Shown here in pieces: positions 52,798 to 61,940 of a stretch of DNA of 64,000 nt. Numbering within the stretch: the first letter of the stretch is position 1; each line of letters starts with the position of its first letter. The translations under genes and the position numbers were made by a program. The notes under the pieces are model-generated. The model did not search any database. It was not told the DNA's origin and worked only from the letters and a program-made list of their open reading frames with translations. This stretch comes from DASYXW01 sp035934405 (GTDB lineage Bacteria; Acidobacteriota; Terriglobia; UBA7540), in the NCBI GenBank assembly GCA_035934405.1, contig DASYXW010000029.1, forward strand, positions 1-64,000, written 5' to 3'.

Positions 52798-54153
52798 ATG
52801 AACAACAAGAAGACGACTGCCCTTTTGAGTTTTCTAATGCTGATGGTTTGGACCCTGGGCGCGCCCGGCGCCCCGGCCGCCGTGGCACTGCCCGCTGCCC
52901 CGCGTGGCCAGGCCGCCGCGGGAAAGAAGGCGCCGCAGTGGAAGAGTCGCGAGGAGTACGACGCCTACCAGGCGATGGCCAAGGAGACGGATGCGAGCAA
53001 GAAGATCACTCTCGCCGAGGGTGTGTTGCAAAAATATCCCACCTCGGACTTCAAGGACCTGGCTTACATCGTCGAGATGGGTGCGTACCAGCAGCTTGGC
53101 AAGAGCAGCCAGGCGATTGACGCGGCTCACAAGGCGCTCGCGGCGAATCCGGACAACCTGGACGCCTTGACCTACCTCAGCTTTGCTTTTCCATTCCTCT
53201 ATAAGGCTACCGACGTCAACAAGGACGCCGAGCTTACCGAAACCGAGGCTAATGCCAAACACGGGTTGGAAGTGCTGCAGAAACTCCAGAAGCCCGCGAA
53301 TGTCACGGACGACCAGTTCGGCGCCTACGTGAAACCCAAGCGGGCGATCTTCAACAGCGCGGCCGGCTTTGTGGCCCTGCAAAAGAAGGACTACGCCTCA
53401 GCGATCACGTCGCTGAAAGCGGCTATTGAAGACAATCCCACTGACCCGCTGGAATTTTCGCTCCTAGGACAGTCCTACCTCTATTCCACGCCCCCCGACT
53501 TCAACAACGCCCTCTGGAACCTGGCGCGGGCCGCGGCGCTCGCCAAGTCGTCTAACAGCCCCAACGCCGACGCGTTGCAGAAGTTTTTCTCGCAGGCTTA
53601 CGAGAACCGCCACGGCTCGAACGTGGGAGAGAGCGACCTGAGCACTCAGGCAGCGGCAGCAGCGGCGCCGCCGGCAGGGTTTAACGTGGCGCCGGCCGAG
53701 AAACACAAGCCCACCGGCAACGCCTTCCTTGACGCCTTCTATGGCTACGAGGATAGTCTGAAAGCGGGCGGTGATACGGCAGACAAGGCCTGGACGGGAC
53801 TGAAAGGCCAGGCGCTCGGCGGGCCCGGGTGGGTGGCCGGCGTGGAGAAAGCGGATTCCGGGTACACCGTCCACGTCAACATCACCAGCGCCGCGGCAGC
53901 CAAGGACGGCGCTTATGACATCGAGCTCAAGGACAGCTCCCAACCGGACTGCAAGGACCTGCTCAAGGGCGACCCGGTGAGCGTCCAGGGCACGATTTCC
54001 GCGTACACCGCCACTCCAACCTTCGTGCTGACGCTGGATAACGGCAAGATCGACCAGGCAACCCTGGCGATGGCCGCGGCGAGAGCCGAGGCGGAGCGAA
54101 AGAAGAACGAGCCCAAGCATCGCACGCACCGAACGGATCAGCCAGGGGGGTAA
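52798..54153 (+). CDS. Exported TPR protein with C-terminal OB-like domain
   Basis: A 451-residue exported protein. The signal peptide (MNNKKTTALLSFLMLMVWTL, cleaved about 28-38) is followed by TPR-like helical repeats (about 75-290: LAYIVEMGAYQQLGKSSQAI, ALAANPDNLDALTYLSFAF, KKDYASAITSLKAAIEDNP). An Ala-rich linker and a C-terminal region (about 300-430) follow, with GYTVHVNITSA and DPVSVQGTISAYTATPTF, reminiscent of OB-fold tRNA-anti-like domains. It has no catalytic motif and probably acts as a periplasmic scaffold. AGGAGC precedes the ATG at 52798. The next gene is 40-90 bp downstream. Confidence 0.82.
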   Translation: MNNKKTTALLSFLMLMVWTLGAPGAPAAVALPAAPRGQAAAGKKAPQWKSREEYDAYQAMAKETDASKKITLAEGVLQKYPTSDFKDLAYIVEMGAYQQLGKSSQAIDAAHKALAANPDNLDALTYLSFAFPFLYKATDVNKDAELTETEANAKHGLEVLQKLQKPANVTDDQFGAYVKPKRAIFNSAAGFVALQKKDYASAITSLKAAIEDNPTDPLEFSLLGQSYLYSTPPDFNNALWNLARAAALAKSSNSPNADALQKFFSQAYENRHGSNVGESDLSTQAAAAAAPPAGFNVAPAEKHKPTGNAFLDAFYGYEDSLKAGGDTADKAWTGLKGQALGGPGWVAGVEKADSGYTVHVNITSAAAAKDGAYDIELKDSSQPDCKDLLKGDPVSVQGTISAYTATPTFVLTLDNGKIDQATLAMAAARAEAERKKNEPKHRTHRTDQPGG

Positions 54154-54170
54154 TACTCTGCGTGATGACC

Positions 54171-54297
54171 CGCGGCTCCGTCGCTCGGCTGTGCGGAAAG
54201 GCTTAGCGTTTCCGTGCCATAGAACAAGTAGGAAAGTGAATTCCATGGCTTGCCGCCCTGCCGGAAAGGCAAAGCCTTTCCGCAGAGCGGAGCGGCA
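54171..54297. repeat. Inverted-repeat element across the TonB-receptor start
   Basis: The left arm (GCGGCTCCG and GTGCGGAAAGGC) and right arm (GCCTTTCCGCAGAGCGGAGC followed by GGC) are inverted copies about 127 bp apart. Two internal hairpins, CGGAAAGGC-TTA-GCGTTTCCG (54194-54214) and CGGAAAGGC-AAA-GCCTTTCCG (54262-54282), share the same stem. Confidence 0.6.
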
Positions 54298-57200
54298 AAG
54301 CCGCCGAAGTGGAAAGGCCCAGTCATTACCCACACTCGGTAAGCCCTCGGCGGCGCTGCTGGCGCTCATCATTTGTTGCGGGATTCCAGCCACTGCCCAG
54401 AGTCCGGAAGGCGACCTGGCCGGCGCCGTGCAGGACTCAACCAGAGCCCGCATCCCTTCCGCGCGCATCGTGGTTCAATCGGCCGAAACCGCAGTCAAGC
54501 GCCAGGCGACCGCCAACGATCAGGGCGAGTTTCGGATCGACTATCTCCTTCCCGGTATCTATCACGTGCTGGTGAACGCCCCCGGCTTCGCCGAGGCTCG
54601 CTCGGACGTCAGCATCGTGGTCAGCACCGTGCGACAGATCACCGTCACGCTGCAGCCTGCCGCTGTCCGCGAGGCGGTCAACGTGGAGAGCCAGCCGTCT
54701 TCCATCACGGCGGCGCCGATTGACACCACAAGCGCCATCCACGAGGGCGCGGTGACCAACCGCGACCTGCAGTCCATTCCGCTCGCGCACCGCAGCTTCG
54801 CCAATGTCGCCTTTCTAGTTCCCGGCACCGAGCCGGTGGAGCCCTCAGACCCCACCAAAGCGCGCATCACGGCGGTCTCGTTCGGCGGCAGCTCGGGACT
54901 GAACGATCAGCTTTCGGTGGATGGCGCCGACAATTCCGACGATTACATCGGTGGTTTCCTGCAGAACTTCTCGGCCGACGCCATCCAGGAATTCGCCGTT
55001 CAAACCTCGCAGCAGAACGCCGATACCGGCCGCACGACAGGCGGCGCGATCGTCATCACGACCAAGAGCGGGACGAACGACTGGCACGGCGGCGCGTCGT
55101 TCTACGAGCGGGCTGCGGCGCTCAACGCGCGCTACCCCATTGAGAATCCCGCCCCCGCTCCCAAGCAGCCCTTCTCACGGCAGAACTACATCGGAACCCT
55201 CGGCGGCCCCATCCGCAAGAACAAACTGTGGTTCTTCGGCGCCCTCGAAGGCGTTCGCGAGGACGCGAGCATCGCATACAGCCCGGCCAGCACGGCGCAG
55301 TTCAACGCCCTGGCGTTGCTCGCCGTCCAGGGCTTGATTCCCGGCGTCACCTCGATTTCCGTGCCCGCCAGCGTCGCGGTGCCGTTCCGCGACTACCTCT
55401 CGACAGCCCGCCTCGACGGGTCCAAGTCCTCGCGCTCGCGATGGTTCTTCCGCGCCAGCAGCGACAGCTACTTGACCCGGAACGATCTGGTGCAGCAGGC
55501 GACGCTTGCTTCCACCGGCGCCACGTCCCATTCCAACTACTTCAACTTCGCGCTTAACGAGCTTTACACGTTCAGCCCCACATGGTTGGGGTCGCTCACA
55601 CTCGACGCCAGCCTCTTGCACCACACCGAGGCGCGCAACTCGAACCTCGGCTTCGCGCTGGCCTTTCCCTTCAGCTCCACGTCGCAAACCATCTCCGGCT
55701 TTGAGACCTTCGGTGACAATCAATTCGTGACGCCGATTACCGCCTTTCCCGTCCTGCGCAACCAGGAAAAGTACCAACTCCGTTACGATGTGAGCCACGC
55801 CTCCGGGAACCACGCCCCACGTTTCGGCGCGGACTTCATCCACGAGCCGGTCTTGAGCGGTGCGCTTCCCGGCACGGCGGAGAATCTGACAATTTTCGCG
55901 CTCAACCCGGCGGACTACGCTGCGAACCCGCAACAGTTTTCTGCCGACCTCGTCTGCGCTCCGAACGCCACACCGGGAACCACCTGCGTGAATACTCCCG
56001 CAGGCGACGGCAGCTTTTCGCAGGACGTGCAACGCCTGGGACTCTACGCCGAGGACTCCTGGCGCGTGACACCGCGCCTGACGGTGAATTACGGCCTGCG
56101 TTATGACACGACCTTTGGACTCTTTACCGCCTCAGGCCGCAGCCAGCTCTCGAATCCCACGCTGCTCACGCTGCAGGCGCTCGGAATCCCGCTCGCGAGC
56201 GGAGCGCCGCACGATTATCGGGGCGCCATCGCGCCGCGCCTCGGCATCGCCTACACTCCCGGCGGCAACGGCTCCACCGTGCTGCGCGCCGGTTTCGGAC
56301 TTTTCTACAACGACCTGGCGCAGAACGGTTGGGTGACGGCGTTCCAGGCGGTGAATACTGCCCCGGGTGTCTGCGCCAAGCCCGGCGACCTAGGTTGCAC
56401 GCCGGGCGGCGCGCCGGGCGCCATCATCGACCCGAATTACAAGACTCCGTATGCGCTGCACGCGAGCGCCGGGGGCGAGCACGCCTTCAGCCCCCAATGG
56501 ACGGTCGCCCTCGACTGGACCCACGAGCAGGGCGTCCACGCCTACCGGCGCTATCAGTACCAGGCAGGATTCACGCTCAACTCCGCTCTCTTCCCCGCCC
56601 TGGTTCCCAACGTCACCGACTTTCGCACCGACAACCGGTCGAGTTATGACGCCCTGTCGCTGCACCTGCAAGGCAACGTCTCGAAGCGCTTCAACCTCGT
56701 CGCCAATTACACGCTGGCCAGCGCCAAAACCTGGGGCTGCGTGCTGGGCGAGCTCTTTGATTACGTCAACGGCGTCTGCAATCCGCTGCGCGCCTTTGGG
56801 GCAGGCGATTACGGCCCGTCGGGAGAAGACGTCCGCCACCGCTTCGTCCTGGCGGGCACGCTCCACGTGCCGGCGGGTTTCGAGCTCACCACGCTTACTC
56901 AGGCGGAAAGCGCCCGGCCGTATACGCTCACCACGCCCGTGGACGTGAACGGCTTCGGCGATACGCTCAACGACCGCGCCATCGTCAACGGCGCGCAGAC
57001 CCGCCTCGACCAGCTCCGCGGCACACCCTACATCCAGGTTGATTTGCGCGTCAGCCGCCCCCTGCGCCGCGAGCACTGGTCCATTGACCCCTTCATCGAG
57101 TTTTTCAATCTCTTCAATCGGAACAATCCCGGCGCCAACTTCGTCACCAACATCGCGGCCCTTCCCACGCCCGTCAACAGCGAAGCCGACGTCACCGCGC

Positions 57201-57346
57201 TCTGCGCCACCCCGGCTTGCTCGGTGCCCGTGACGAGTCCCAATCAACTGCGCGTGCCCGCCGGCGCCCTGGGCGATTTCTTCGGCCCGGGCACGACCGT
57301 CGGCATTCCTTTTGCGGCTCAAGTCGGGGTTCGGGTAACATATTAG
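54245..57346 (+). CDS. TonB-dependent receptor with carboxypeptidase-regulatory-like domain
   Basis: An outer-membrane protein of about 1030 residues of the Oar-like type abundant in Acidobacteria. The hydrophobic part of a signal peptide (KPSAALLALIICCGIPATAQ) is followed by a CarboxypepD_reg-like domain (GDLAGAVQDSTRARIPSARI), a plug (DNSDDYIGGFLQNFSADAIQ, GGAIVITTKSGTNDWHG) and a long beta-barrel ending in FAAQVGVRVTY. It imports a large substrate or acts in adhesion. No natural start is seen next to the signal helix. ATG 54245, GTG 54236 and GTG 54191 all lie in the inverted-repeat element, which appears to have replaced the original start. Confidence 0.88.
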   Translation: MACRPAGKAKPFRRAERQSRRSGKAQSLPTLGKPSAALLALIICCGIPATAQSPEGDLAGAVQDSTRARIPSARIVVQSAETAVKRQATANDQGEFRIDYLLPGIYHVLVNAPGFAEARSDVSIVVSTVRQITVTLQPAAVREAVNVESQPSSITAAPIDTTSAIHEGAVTNRDLQSIPLAHRSFANVAFLVPGTEPVEPSDPTKARITAVSFGGSSGLNDQLSVDGADNSDDYIGGFLQNFSADAIQEFAVQTSQQNADTGRTTGGAIVITTKSGTNDWHGGASFYERAAALNARYPIENPAPAPKQPFSRQNYIGTLGGPIRKNKLWFFGALEGVREDASIAYSPASTAQFNALALLAVQGLIPGVTSISVPASVAVPFRDYLSTARLDGSKSSRSRWFFRASSDSYLTRNDLVQQATLASTGATSHSNYFNFALNELYTFSPTWLGSLTLDASLLHHTEARNSNLGFALAFPFSSTSQTISGFETFGDNQFVTPITAFPVLRNQEKYQLRYDVSHASGNHAPRFGADFIHEPVLSGALPGTAENLTIFALNPADYAANPQQFSADLVCAPNATPGTTCVNTPAGDGSFSQDVQRLGLYAEDSWRVTPRLTVNYGLRYDTTFGLFTASGRSQLSNPTLLTLQALGIPLASGAPHDYRGAIAPRLGIAYTPGGNGSTVLRAGFGLFYNDLAQNGWVTAFQAVNTAPGVCAKPGDLGCTPGGAPGAIIDPNYKTPYALHASAGGEHAFSPQWTVALDWTHEQGVHAYRRYQYQAGFTLNSALFPALVPNVTDFRTDNRSSYDALSLHLQGNVSKRFNLVANYTLASAKTWGCVLGELFDYVNGVCNPLRAFGAGDYGPSGEDVRHRFVLAGTLHVPAGFELTTLTQAESARPYTLTTPVDVNGFGDTLNDRAIVNGAQTRLDQLRGTPYIQVDLRVSRPLRREHWSIDPFIEFFNLFNRNNPGANFVTNIAALPTPVNSEADVTALCATPACSVPVTSPNQLRVPAGALGDFFGPGTTVGIPFAAQVGVRVTY

Positions 57347-57384
57347 CTCTAACAGTCTGATGAGGAATGCCGCTAGACTGTCAT

Positions 57385-57468
57385 TCTTCGCTCGCCGCGG
57401 CGAGCAAAGAATCCCGGCAGTTCTTAGGGTCGGGCAACCATCAGGATCCCTCGTCGCCTTCGGATCCT
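57385..57468. repeat. Two palindromes downstream of the TonB-receptor gene
   Basis: TTCTT-CG-CTCGCCGCGGCGAG-CA-AAGAA (57385-57411) and AGGATCC (57443-57449) with GGATCCT (57462-57468). They lie 40-120 bp after the stop and resemble dispersed intergenic repeats more than terminators, as no T-run follows. Confidence 0.4.
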
Positions 57469-57571
57469 CGGGATGACATCCATCACACGCGCCATTAACT
57501 GTGTTGTGAACTACGTTGCGGAGCTTCGCGTCGAAGGAGTATATGTCGCGCTTACCCCAGGAGACTGCTCA

Positions 57572-58672
57572 ATGAAAGATGCTCGTTTCAACCGCATCAC
57601 CCTGCTTGCCGTCGCCATGGTCGTCACGCTGACGTGTGTTGTCGCCGGCCAGGCTCAGGATCCTGACAACACCGGCTTCGATCTGCGGCCCGGCGCGAAG
57701 GGCGCTTTCGTAACCCTGCCGCCGCACTACCGGCCCGACCTCGGCCCCGGCAGGAACGACCACACGGCTTCCAGTCTTCCGACCTGGAGCAGCAGCTTTA
57801 CCGCCCAGAATGAGACCTGGAACTTCACCATGGTCGGCGCCGACCCGTCGTCGGCCAACGCCACGACTACCGTGCCCACGTTCATCATTCCCGTCAAGCT
57901 GGTGTATGGGCCGGGCAACGGCAATATGGCGTTTGACCCGAAGCACGCGCTCTCGAACGGCCGGACCGTCGTCCAGAACGTTGTGGCCTCGCCCGTCATC
58001 GAGACCGGCATTGATTTCGTGCAAGGCGGAGTGGATCTCGGCACGACCCAGTATGCGGACGCGTTCCAGCGCGGCAACTTTTGGGACGACGTGCAGTCGA
58101 ACCCCGGCTATCACCTTCTGCTGGGCAAGCCGACCCTGCTGCCCGAGGTTGTTCTCACCGTCCCGGCGGCCGACGGCATGGTCACGAATGAGTTCGGCGT
58201 CACTGTGGGCCTGACGGACATTTTCTGGTTGGACTCCAAGCTGCAGACGGCGATCAGCCACTACACCCAGATTCAGCCCAACGCTCTCCCGATCTTTCTC
58301 ACTTACGACGTGTATCTCACCGAGTTCGGCGCCTGCTGCATCGGCGGCTACCACAGCAACCTCACGCCGGCCAATCAGACTTACGCCTACACCACTTACC
58401 TCGATCACACGGGCGTCTTCTCCGAAGACACCGCCGCCTTGTCTCACGAAGTGGCGGAGTGGATTGACGATCCGTTCGTCACCAACAACTCGCCCTGCGG
58501 CCTCCTGGAAGTGGGCGACCCGCTCGATCAGCACGACTATCCCTACACGCTCCACGGCTTCACTTACCACTTGCAGGACCTTGTCTTCCTCGACTGGTTT
58601 TCCGGGGATAACCGCCAGCCGGTAAACAACTGGTTCAGCTTCCAGAACGAATTGACACGGCAGTGCTTCTAG
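57572..58672 (+). CDS. Secreted protein with HExxE motif, function unknown
   Basis: A 366-residue exported protein. The signal peptide (MKDARFNRITLLAVAMVVTL, cleaved after about AGQAQ) is followed by a beta-rich region with many Thr/Pro. Near residues 290-300 SHEVAEWIDDP recalls the SHExxEAxTDP zinc-type motif of some exported protein families, but the rest of a metalloprotease site is not obvious. AGGAG lies eight bases before the ATG at 57572; the open frame starts earlier (57473) but in repeat DNA. A single gene. Confidence 0.75.
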   Translation: MKDARFNRITLLAVAMVVTLTCVVAGQAQDPDNTGFDLRPGAKGAFVTLPPHYRPDLGPGRNDHTASSLPTWSSSFTAQNETWNFTMVGADPSSANATTTVPTFIIPVKLVYGPGNGNMAFDPKHALSNGRTVVQNVVASPVIETGIDFVQGGVDLGTTQYADAFQRGNFWDDVQSNPGYHLLLGKPTLLPEVVLTVPAADGMVTNEFGVTVGLTDIFWLDSKLQTAISHYTQIQPNALPIFLTYDVYLTEFGACCIGGYHSNLTPANQTYAYTTYLDHTGVFSEDTAALSHEVAEWIDDPFVTNNSPCGLLEVGDPLDQHDYPYTLHGFTYHLQDLVFLDWFSGDNRQPVNNWFSFQNELTRQCF

Positions 58673-58758
58673 TTCACTAGCATTTTCGCCTTGCCTCCCC
58701 CGCCCGCGCGTTGCAGACTCTTGCCGCTCGAAGCCAAATCTACAAGAAGGCGGGGTGG

Positions 58759-58789
58759 CGCATACGTGGCGTCGTTTGCCATGTATGCG
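58759..58789. repeat. Dispersed hairpin element, copy 4
   Basis: CGCATACGTGGC, loop GTCGTTT, GCCATGTATGCG. Compared with copy 3 (1812-1842) the inner stem pair changed from C-G to G-C on both arms, a compensatory change. It is again preceded by GGGGTGG. Confidence 0.65.
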
Positions 58790-58874
58790 ATGAGCGTGAT
58801 CTGTGTGCTACCCGCGCGATTGCCGGCTCTCTGTCAACGTTTCGGCCATGTACTCCTCCGGTACTTGACAGTGG

Positions 58875-58918
58875 CTGGAGCAAATCCCACAGTGGTAGGC
58901 GCAAGTGTGCCGCTCCAG
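58875..58918 (+). other. Leader hairpin abutting the ribosome-binding site of the second FG-GAP gene
   Basis: CTGGAGC (58875-58881) pairs with GCTCCAG (58912-58918), with inner CACA/TGTG. It ends at the start of the Shine-Dalgarno sequence AGGAAGG, so it could modulate translation. Confidence 0.4.
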
Positions 58919-58928
58919 GAAGGTACCG

Positions 58929-61325
58929 ATGAAAAGCGCAAGCCGAACCCGTCGTCATCTTGCGATCCTCGCCCTGATTCCGTCGTTGCTTGTCGGGCTG
59001 GCGGGCGTGGTCGCGCCCCCAGCTTCCGGCGCCACCAATCCGGTTCCGCTGATTAACCAGCCGCTCGTGCCGGACGCGATAGCGCCGGGCGGGGCGGGAT
59101 TCACGCTGACTGTGAGGGGCACAGGCTTTGTGTCGGGGTCGGTGGTCAACTGGAACGGCAGCGCGCGGGCCACGACGTTCGTCAGCGCGTCGCAGTTGAT
59201 GGCGGCGGTCCTGGCCTCCGACATCGCGACGGCGAGTACGGCGTCGGTGACGGTGGTAAACCCGAGTCCAGGCGGCGGAATCTCCAACGTTGACTTTTTC
59301 CAGATCGTTACCGCCGAGTCCGCCGTCGGCTTCAGTCAATCGGACTCTGCCACAGGGTCGGCGCCGTACGACATCGTTACCGGAGATTTTAACAAGGATG
59401 GAAAGCTCGATGTAGCGGTCGCCAACGAGACTAACCCCGCAACGATTTCTATCCTTTTGGGAAAAGGCGACGGAACCTTTCAGCCACCTATCACTTACAA
59501 CAGCGCAACGGCTGGCTTTAGTGTGTTGACGACTGGAGATTTCAATAACGATGGCAAGCTCGACCTAGCCACCACCGACGATTCAGTAGACGCCGTTTCT
59601 GTTCTACTTGGCAACGGCGATGGCACCTTTCAGAGTGCGATCACGGATTCCGTGGGCTTCCAGGCAATCGGGCCAGTCACCGGCGACTTCAACGGGGATG
59701 GCAAGTTGGACCTGGCGGTGGGCGACCTCAACAGCGGCACAGTTTACATCCTGTTGGGCAACGGCGACGGAACGTTTCAGAGCCCGACAGGGTTCCCCAA
59801 TGGCTCGATATTTGGCGGCGATATGAGGGTAGGCGACTTCAACGGAGATGGCAAGCTCGACCTCATCGTGCTGGTCGCCGAGTCAAGCAACTCCTTCTAT
59901 GTCCTTTTGGGGAATGGCGACGGAACATTCCAAGCCCCCGTCGGCTACGGGATGGCTTCATATTTCACGTCCAGTGTTGTCGCCGACTTCAACGGCGATG
60001 GGAAGCTTGATGTAGCCTTCATCGGCTTTCTTGGTTTGAGCAACTCGGTCTCTGTCCTCTTCGGCAACGGAGACGGGACATTTGGGCGGGAGATTGACTA
60101 TGCGTTCGCCGGACCTTCATTTCCTCTTCGACTCGCCACAGGGGATTTCAACGGTGACGGCAAGCTGGATTTGGTGGCGCTGGACGACATCGGGCCGAAC
60201 TTCATGGTATCCGTCCTGCTCGGTAACGGCGACGGTACCTTTCAGCCCGCGGTAACCTTGGATGCCTCCGGGTACTGGTTTTCGTTTGTCGCAGGCGATT
60301 TTAATAACGATGGCAGACTCGACCTAGTGGGGACGAATGATACGACAAATTCAGCGTCGGTTCTTGTATCAGGCATTGCCGGGTCTTCCGAGCTCTCGGC
60401 CACCAGTCTCGTGTATGGGAATGAGCTCGTGGGAACAACCAGTCCGCCGCAAACGGTTACGTTGACGAACATGGGTAACGGACCACTCACGGTCTCCAGC
60501 ATCAGCCTCACCGGACCTGATCCAGGAGACTTTTCCCAGACGAATACCTGTCCCACTTCCCCGAGTACGCTCGCTGCGGGCACGAACTGTACGCTCAGTG
60601 TGACGTTCACGCCCGCAGTAACCGGTAGCCTGACGGCGTCAGTAAGTATTACCTCATCTTCGTTAGGCAGCCCTCAAACGATCAGTCTCTCCGGTACGGG
60701 CGTGGAGCCTGTCGTCAGCCTTTCGCCAACGAGCCTGGGCTTCGCGGTTCAAGTAGTAGGCACAACCAGCTTCGCTCAAACCGTCAAGTTGACCAACACC
60801 GGTTCGGCGGCGCTAACCATTTCGGGCGTCAGCACGAGCGGAGATTTTGCACAAACGAATACCTGTGGCACGAGCGTGGCGATTAATGCCACTTGCACTT
60901 TCAGCGTCACCTTCAAGCCCACCCGAAAAGGCGCGCGAACCGGTACGCTGAGCATCACCGACAACGCGCCGGGCAGCCCGCAGACGGTCGCACTCTCAGG
61001 TACGAGCACAATCGTAAAGCTTTCGCTCACCCGTCTCGGCTTTGGCAGCGTACCGGTGGGCACGCAGAGCATTCAGGACGTAATCATCTCGAACGCTTCC
61101 ACGAACGGAACACTCCATATCTCGAAGTTCACCATCTCCGGCTCGGGCGCGGGCGCTTTCAAGCAAACCAATACTTGCGGCGGAAGTGTGCCGCCAGGAA
61201 AAGACTGCACAGTTACCGTTACGTTCACGCCTGTTGCCAAGCACTCTTACAACGCGACAATGTCCATCTACGACGACGGGGGCGCCAGCCCGCAGACCGT
61301 ATCGCTTTCGGGCACAGGGACGTAG
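58929..61325 (+). CDS. Secreted FG-GAP/choice-of-anchor-D protein (paralogue)
   Basis: A protein of about 798 residues, paralogous to the giant protein at 36.0-39.5 kb. The signal peptide (MKSASRTRRHLAILALIPSL, cleaved near SGA) is followed by an IPT/TIG-like domain (ATNPVPLINQPLVPDAIAPG). Six or more FG-GAP repeats with DFNGDGKLD/DFNKDGKLD calcium loops follow (about 140-470), then three or four choice-of-anchor-D sandwiches (SLSGTG repeats) to the end. It lacks the C-terminal VWRPSNGT repeats of its relative. I chose ATG 58929 (AGGAAGG upstream) over the ATG 24 bases earlier. Probably a surface or extracellular protein. Confidence 0.9.
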   Translation: MKSASRTRRHLAILALIPSLLVGLAGVVAPPASGATNPVPLINQPLVPDAIAPGGAGFTLTVRGTGFVSGSVVNWNGSARATTFVSASQLMAAVLASDIATASTASVTVVNPSPGGGISNVDFFQIVTAESAVGFSQSDSATGSAPYDIVTGDFNKDGKLDVAVANETNPATISILLGKGDGTFQPPITYNSATAGFSVLTTGDFNNDGKLDLATTDDSVDAVSVLLGNGDGTFQSAITDSVGFQAIGPVTGDFNGDGKLDLAVGDLNSGTVYILLGNGDGTFQSPTGFPNGSIFGGDMRVGDFNGDGKLDLIVLVAESSNSFYVLLGNGDGTFQAPVGYGMASYFTSSVVADFNGDGKLDVAFIGFLGLSNSVSVLFGNGDGTFGREIDYAFAGPSFPLRLATGDFNGDGKLDLVALDDIGPNFMVSVLLGNGDGTFQPAVTLDASGYWFSFVAGDFNNDGRLDLVGTNDTTNSASVLVSGIAGSSELSATSLVYGNELVGTTSPPQTVTLTNMGNGPLTVSSISLTGPDPGDFSQTNTCPTSPSTLAAGTNCTLSVTFTPAVTGSLTASVSITSSSLGSPQTISLSGTGVEPVVSLSPTSLGFAVQVVGTTSFAQTVKLTNTGSAALTISGVSTSGDFAQTNTCGTSVAINATCTFSVTFKPTRKGARTGTLSITDNAPGSPQTVALSGTSTIVKLSLTRLGFGSVPVGTQSIQDVIISNASTNGTLHISKFTISGSGAGAFKQTNTCGGSVPPGKDCTVTVTFTPVAKHSYNATMSIYDDGGASPQTVSLSGTGT

Positions 61326-61466
61326 GAGCGAAGGAGTAGCGACTGGTCAGCCCCTGCTCCGTGGCCCAGGCGCCGAAATAACCGGGGCAGCGTCCCAGTA
61401 ACCCGGGGCAGCTCCACGGAGACCGGCGGTCGTTTTCGCCCCGGGAACGGCGGTCAAAAAAACAGC

Positions 61467-61495
61467 TTGACTCGTAAGATAACTCATGTTATAAG
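61467..61495 (+). promoter_or_regulatory. Near-consensus promoter without an obvious gene
   Basis: TTGACT (61467-61472), 17-bp spacer, TATAAG (61490-61495) with an extended TG (61487-61488). Start near 61502. The short frame behind it (61516-61824) does not look like a protein; paired CGCTCGAAGC repeats follow instead. Confidence 0.5.
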
Positions 61496-61577
61496 TCTAT
61501 TTCTAGTTAACAGCGATGCTGCGCCGTTTTCCAAACCGCCTCCCTCTCGGTCATACGGTTCGGTTTCGGTCCCAAGC

Positions 61578-61690
61578 TGACGCTCAAAGCTGGAATGTGC
61601 TTAAGAATCAGCGCGTTGAAAGTATATACCGCCACTACCGACAAATGCCAGGTGGGGTGACGCTCGAAGCTGAAATGTGGTTAAGAATCA
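61578..61690. repeat. Second pair of CGCTCGAAGC-type repeats
   Basis: Copies at 61578-61610 (TGACGCTCAAAGC, TGGAATGTG, TTAAGAATCA) and 61658-61690 (TGACGCTCGAAGC, TGAAATGTG, TTAAGAATCA), 80 bp apart. The remainder of the gap 61326-61940 holds two promoter-like sequences and no convincing gene. Confidence 0.6.
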
Positions 61691-61848
61691 ATGACCTCCG
61701 GATATGTACTGCTAAACCGAATTGCAGCCAGAGCGCGAACCTAAGGCTAAGGTCCCGCTGCCGCCGAAGGCTTGCGGGGCAATCACGGGTGCGGCGATGC
61801 CATTCCCGGGGGTGGATTGAATAGACCGATATGATACAACTTGTTGAC

Positions 61849-61877
61849 TTGACGGCGACCTGGCTCCGTGTGATACT
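61849..61877 (+). promoter_or_regulatory. Candidate promoter of the 61941 gene
   Basis: TTGACG (61849-61854), 17 bp, extended -10 GATACT (61872-61877) with TG upstream. Start near 61884, about 57 bp ahead of the ATG at 61941, which follows GGGAG. Confidence 0.5.
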
Positions 61878-61940
61878 CCCACCGCCCGTCGAGGCGGGCG
61901 AAATCAAATCACCAAGACCAACGGGTCAGAGGGAGATCAG

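Noticed and set aside
61516..61824. A 102-codon frame behind the near-consensus promoter at 61467
   Set aside because: It runs through repeat copies, has no ribosome-binding site and its translation resembles random GC-rich sequence.
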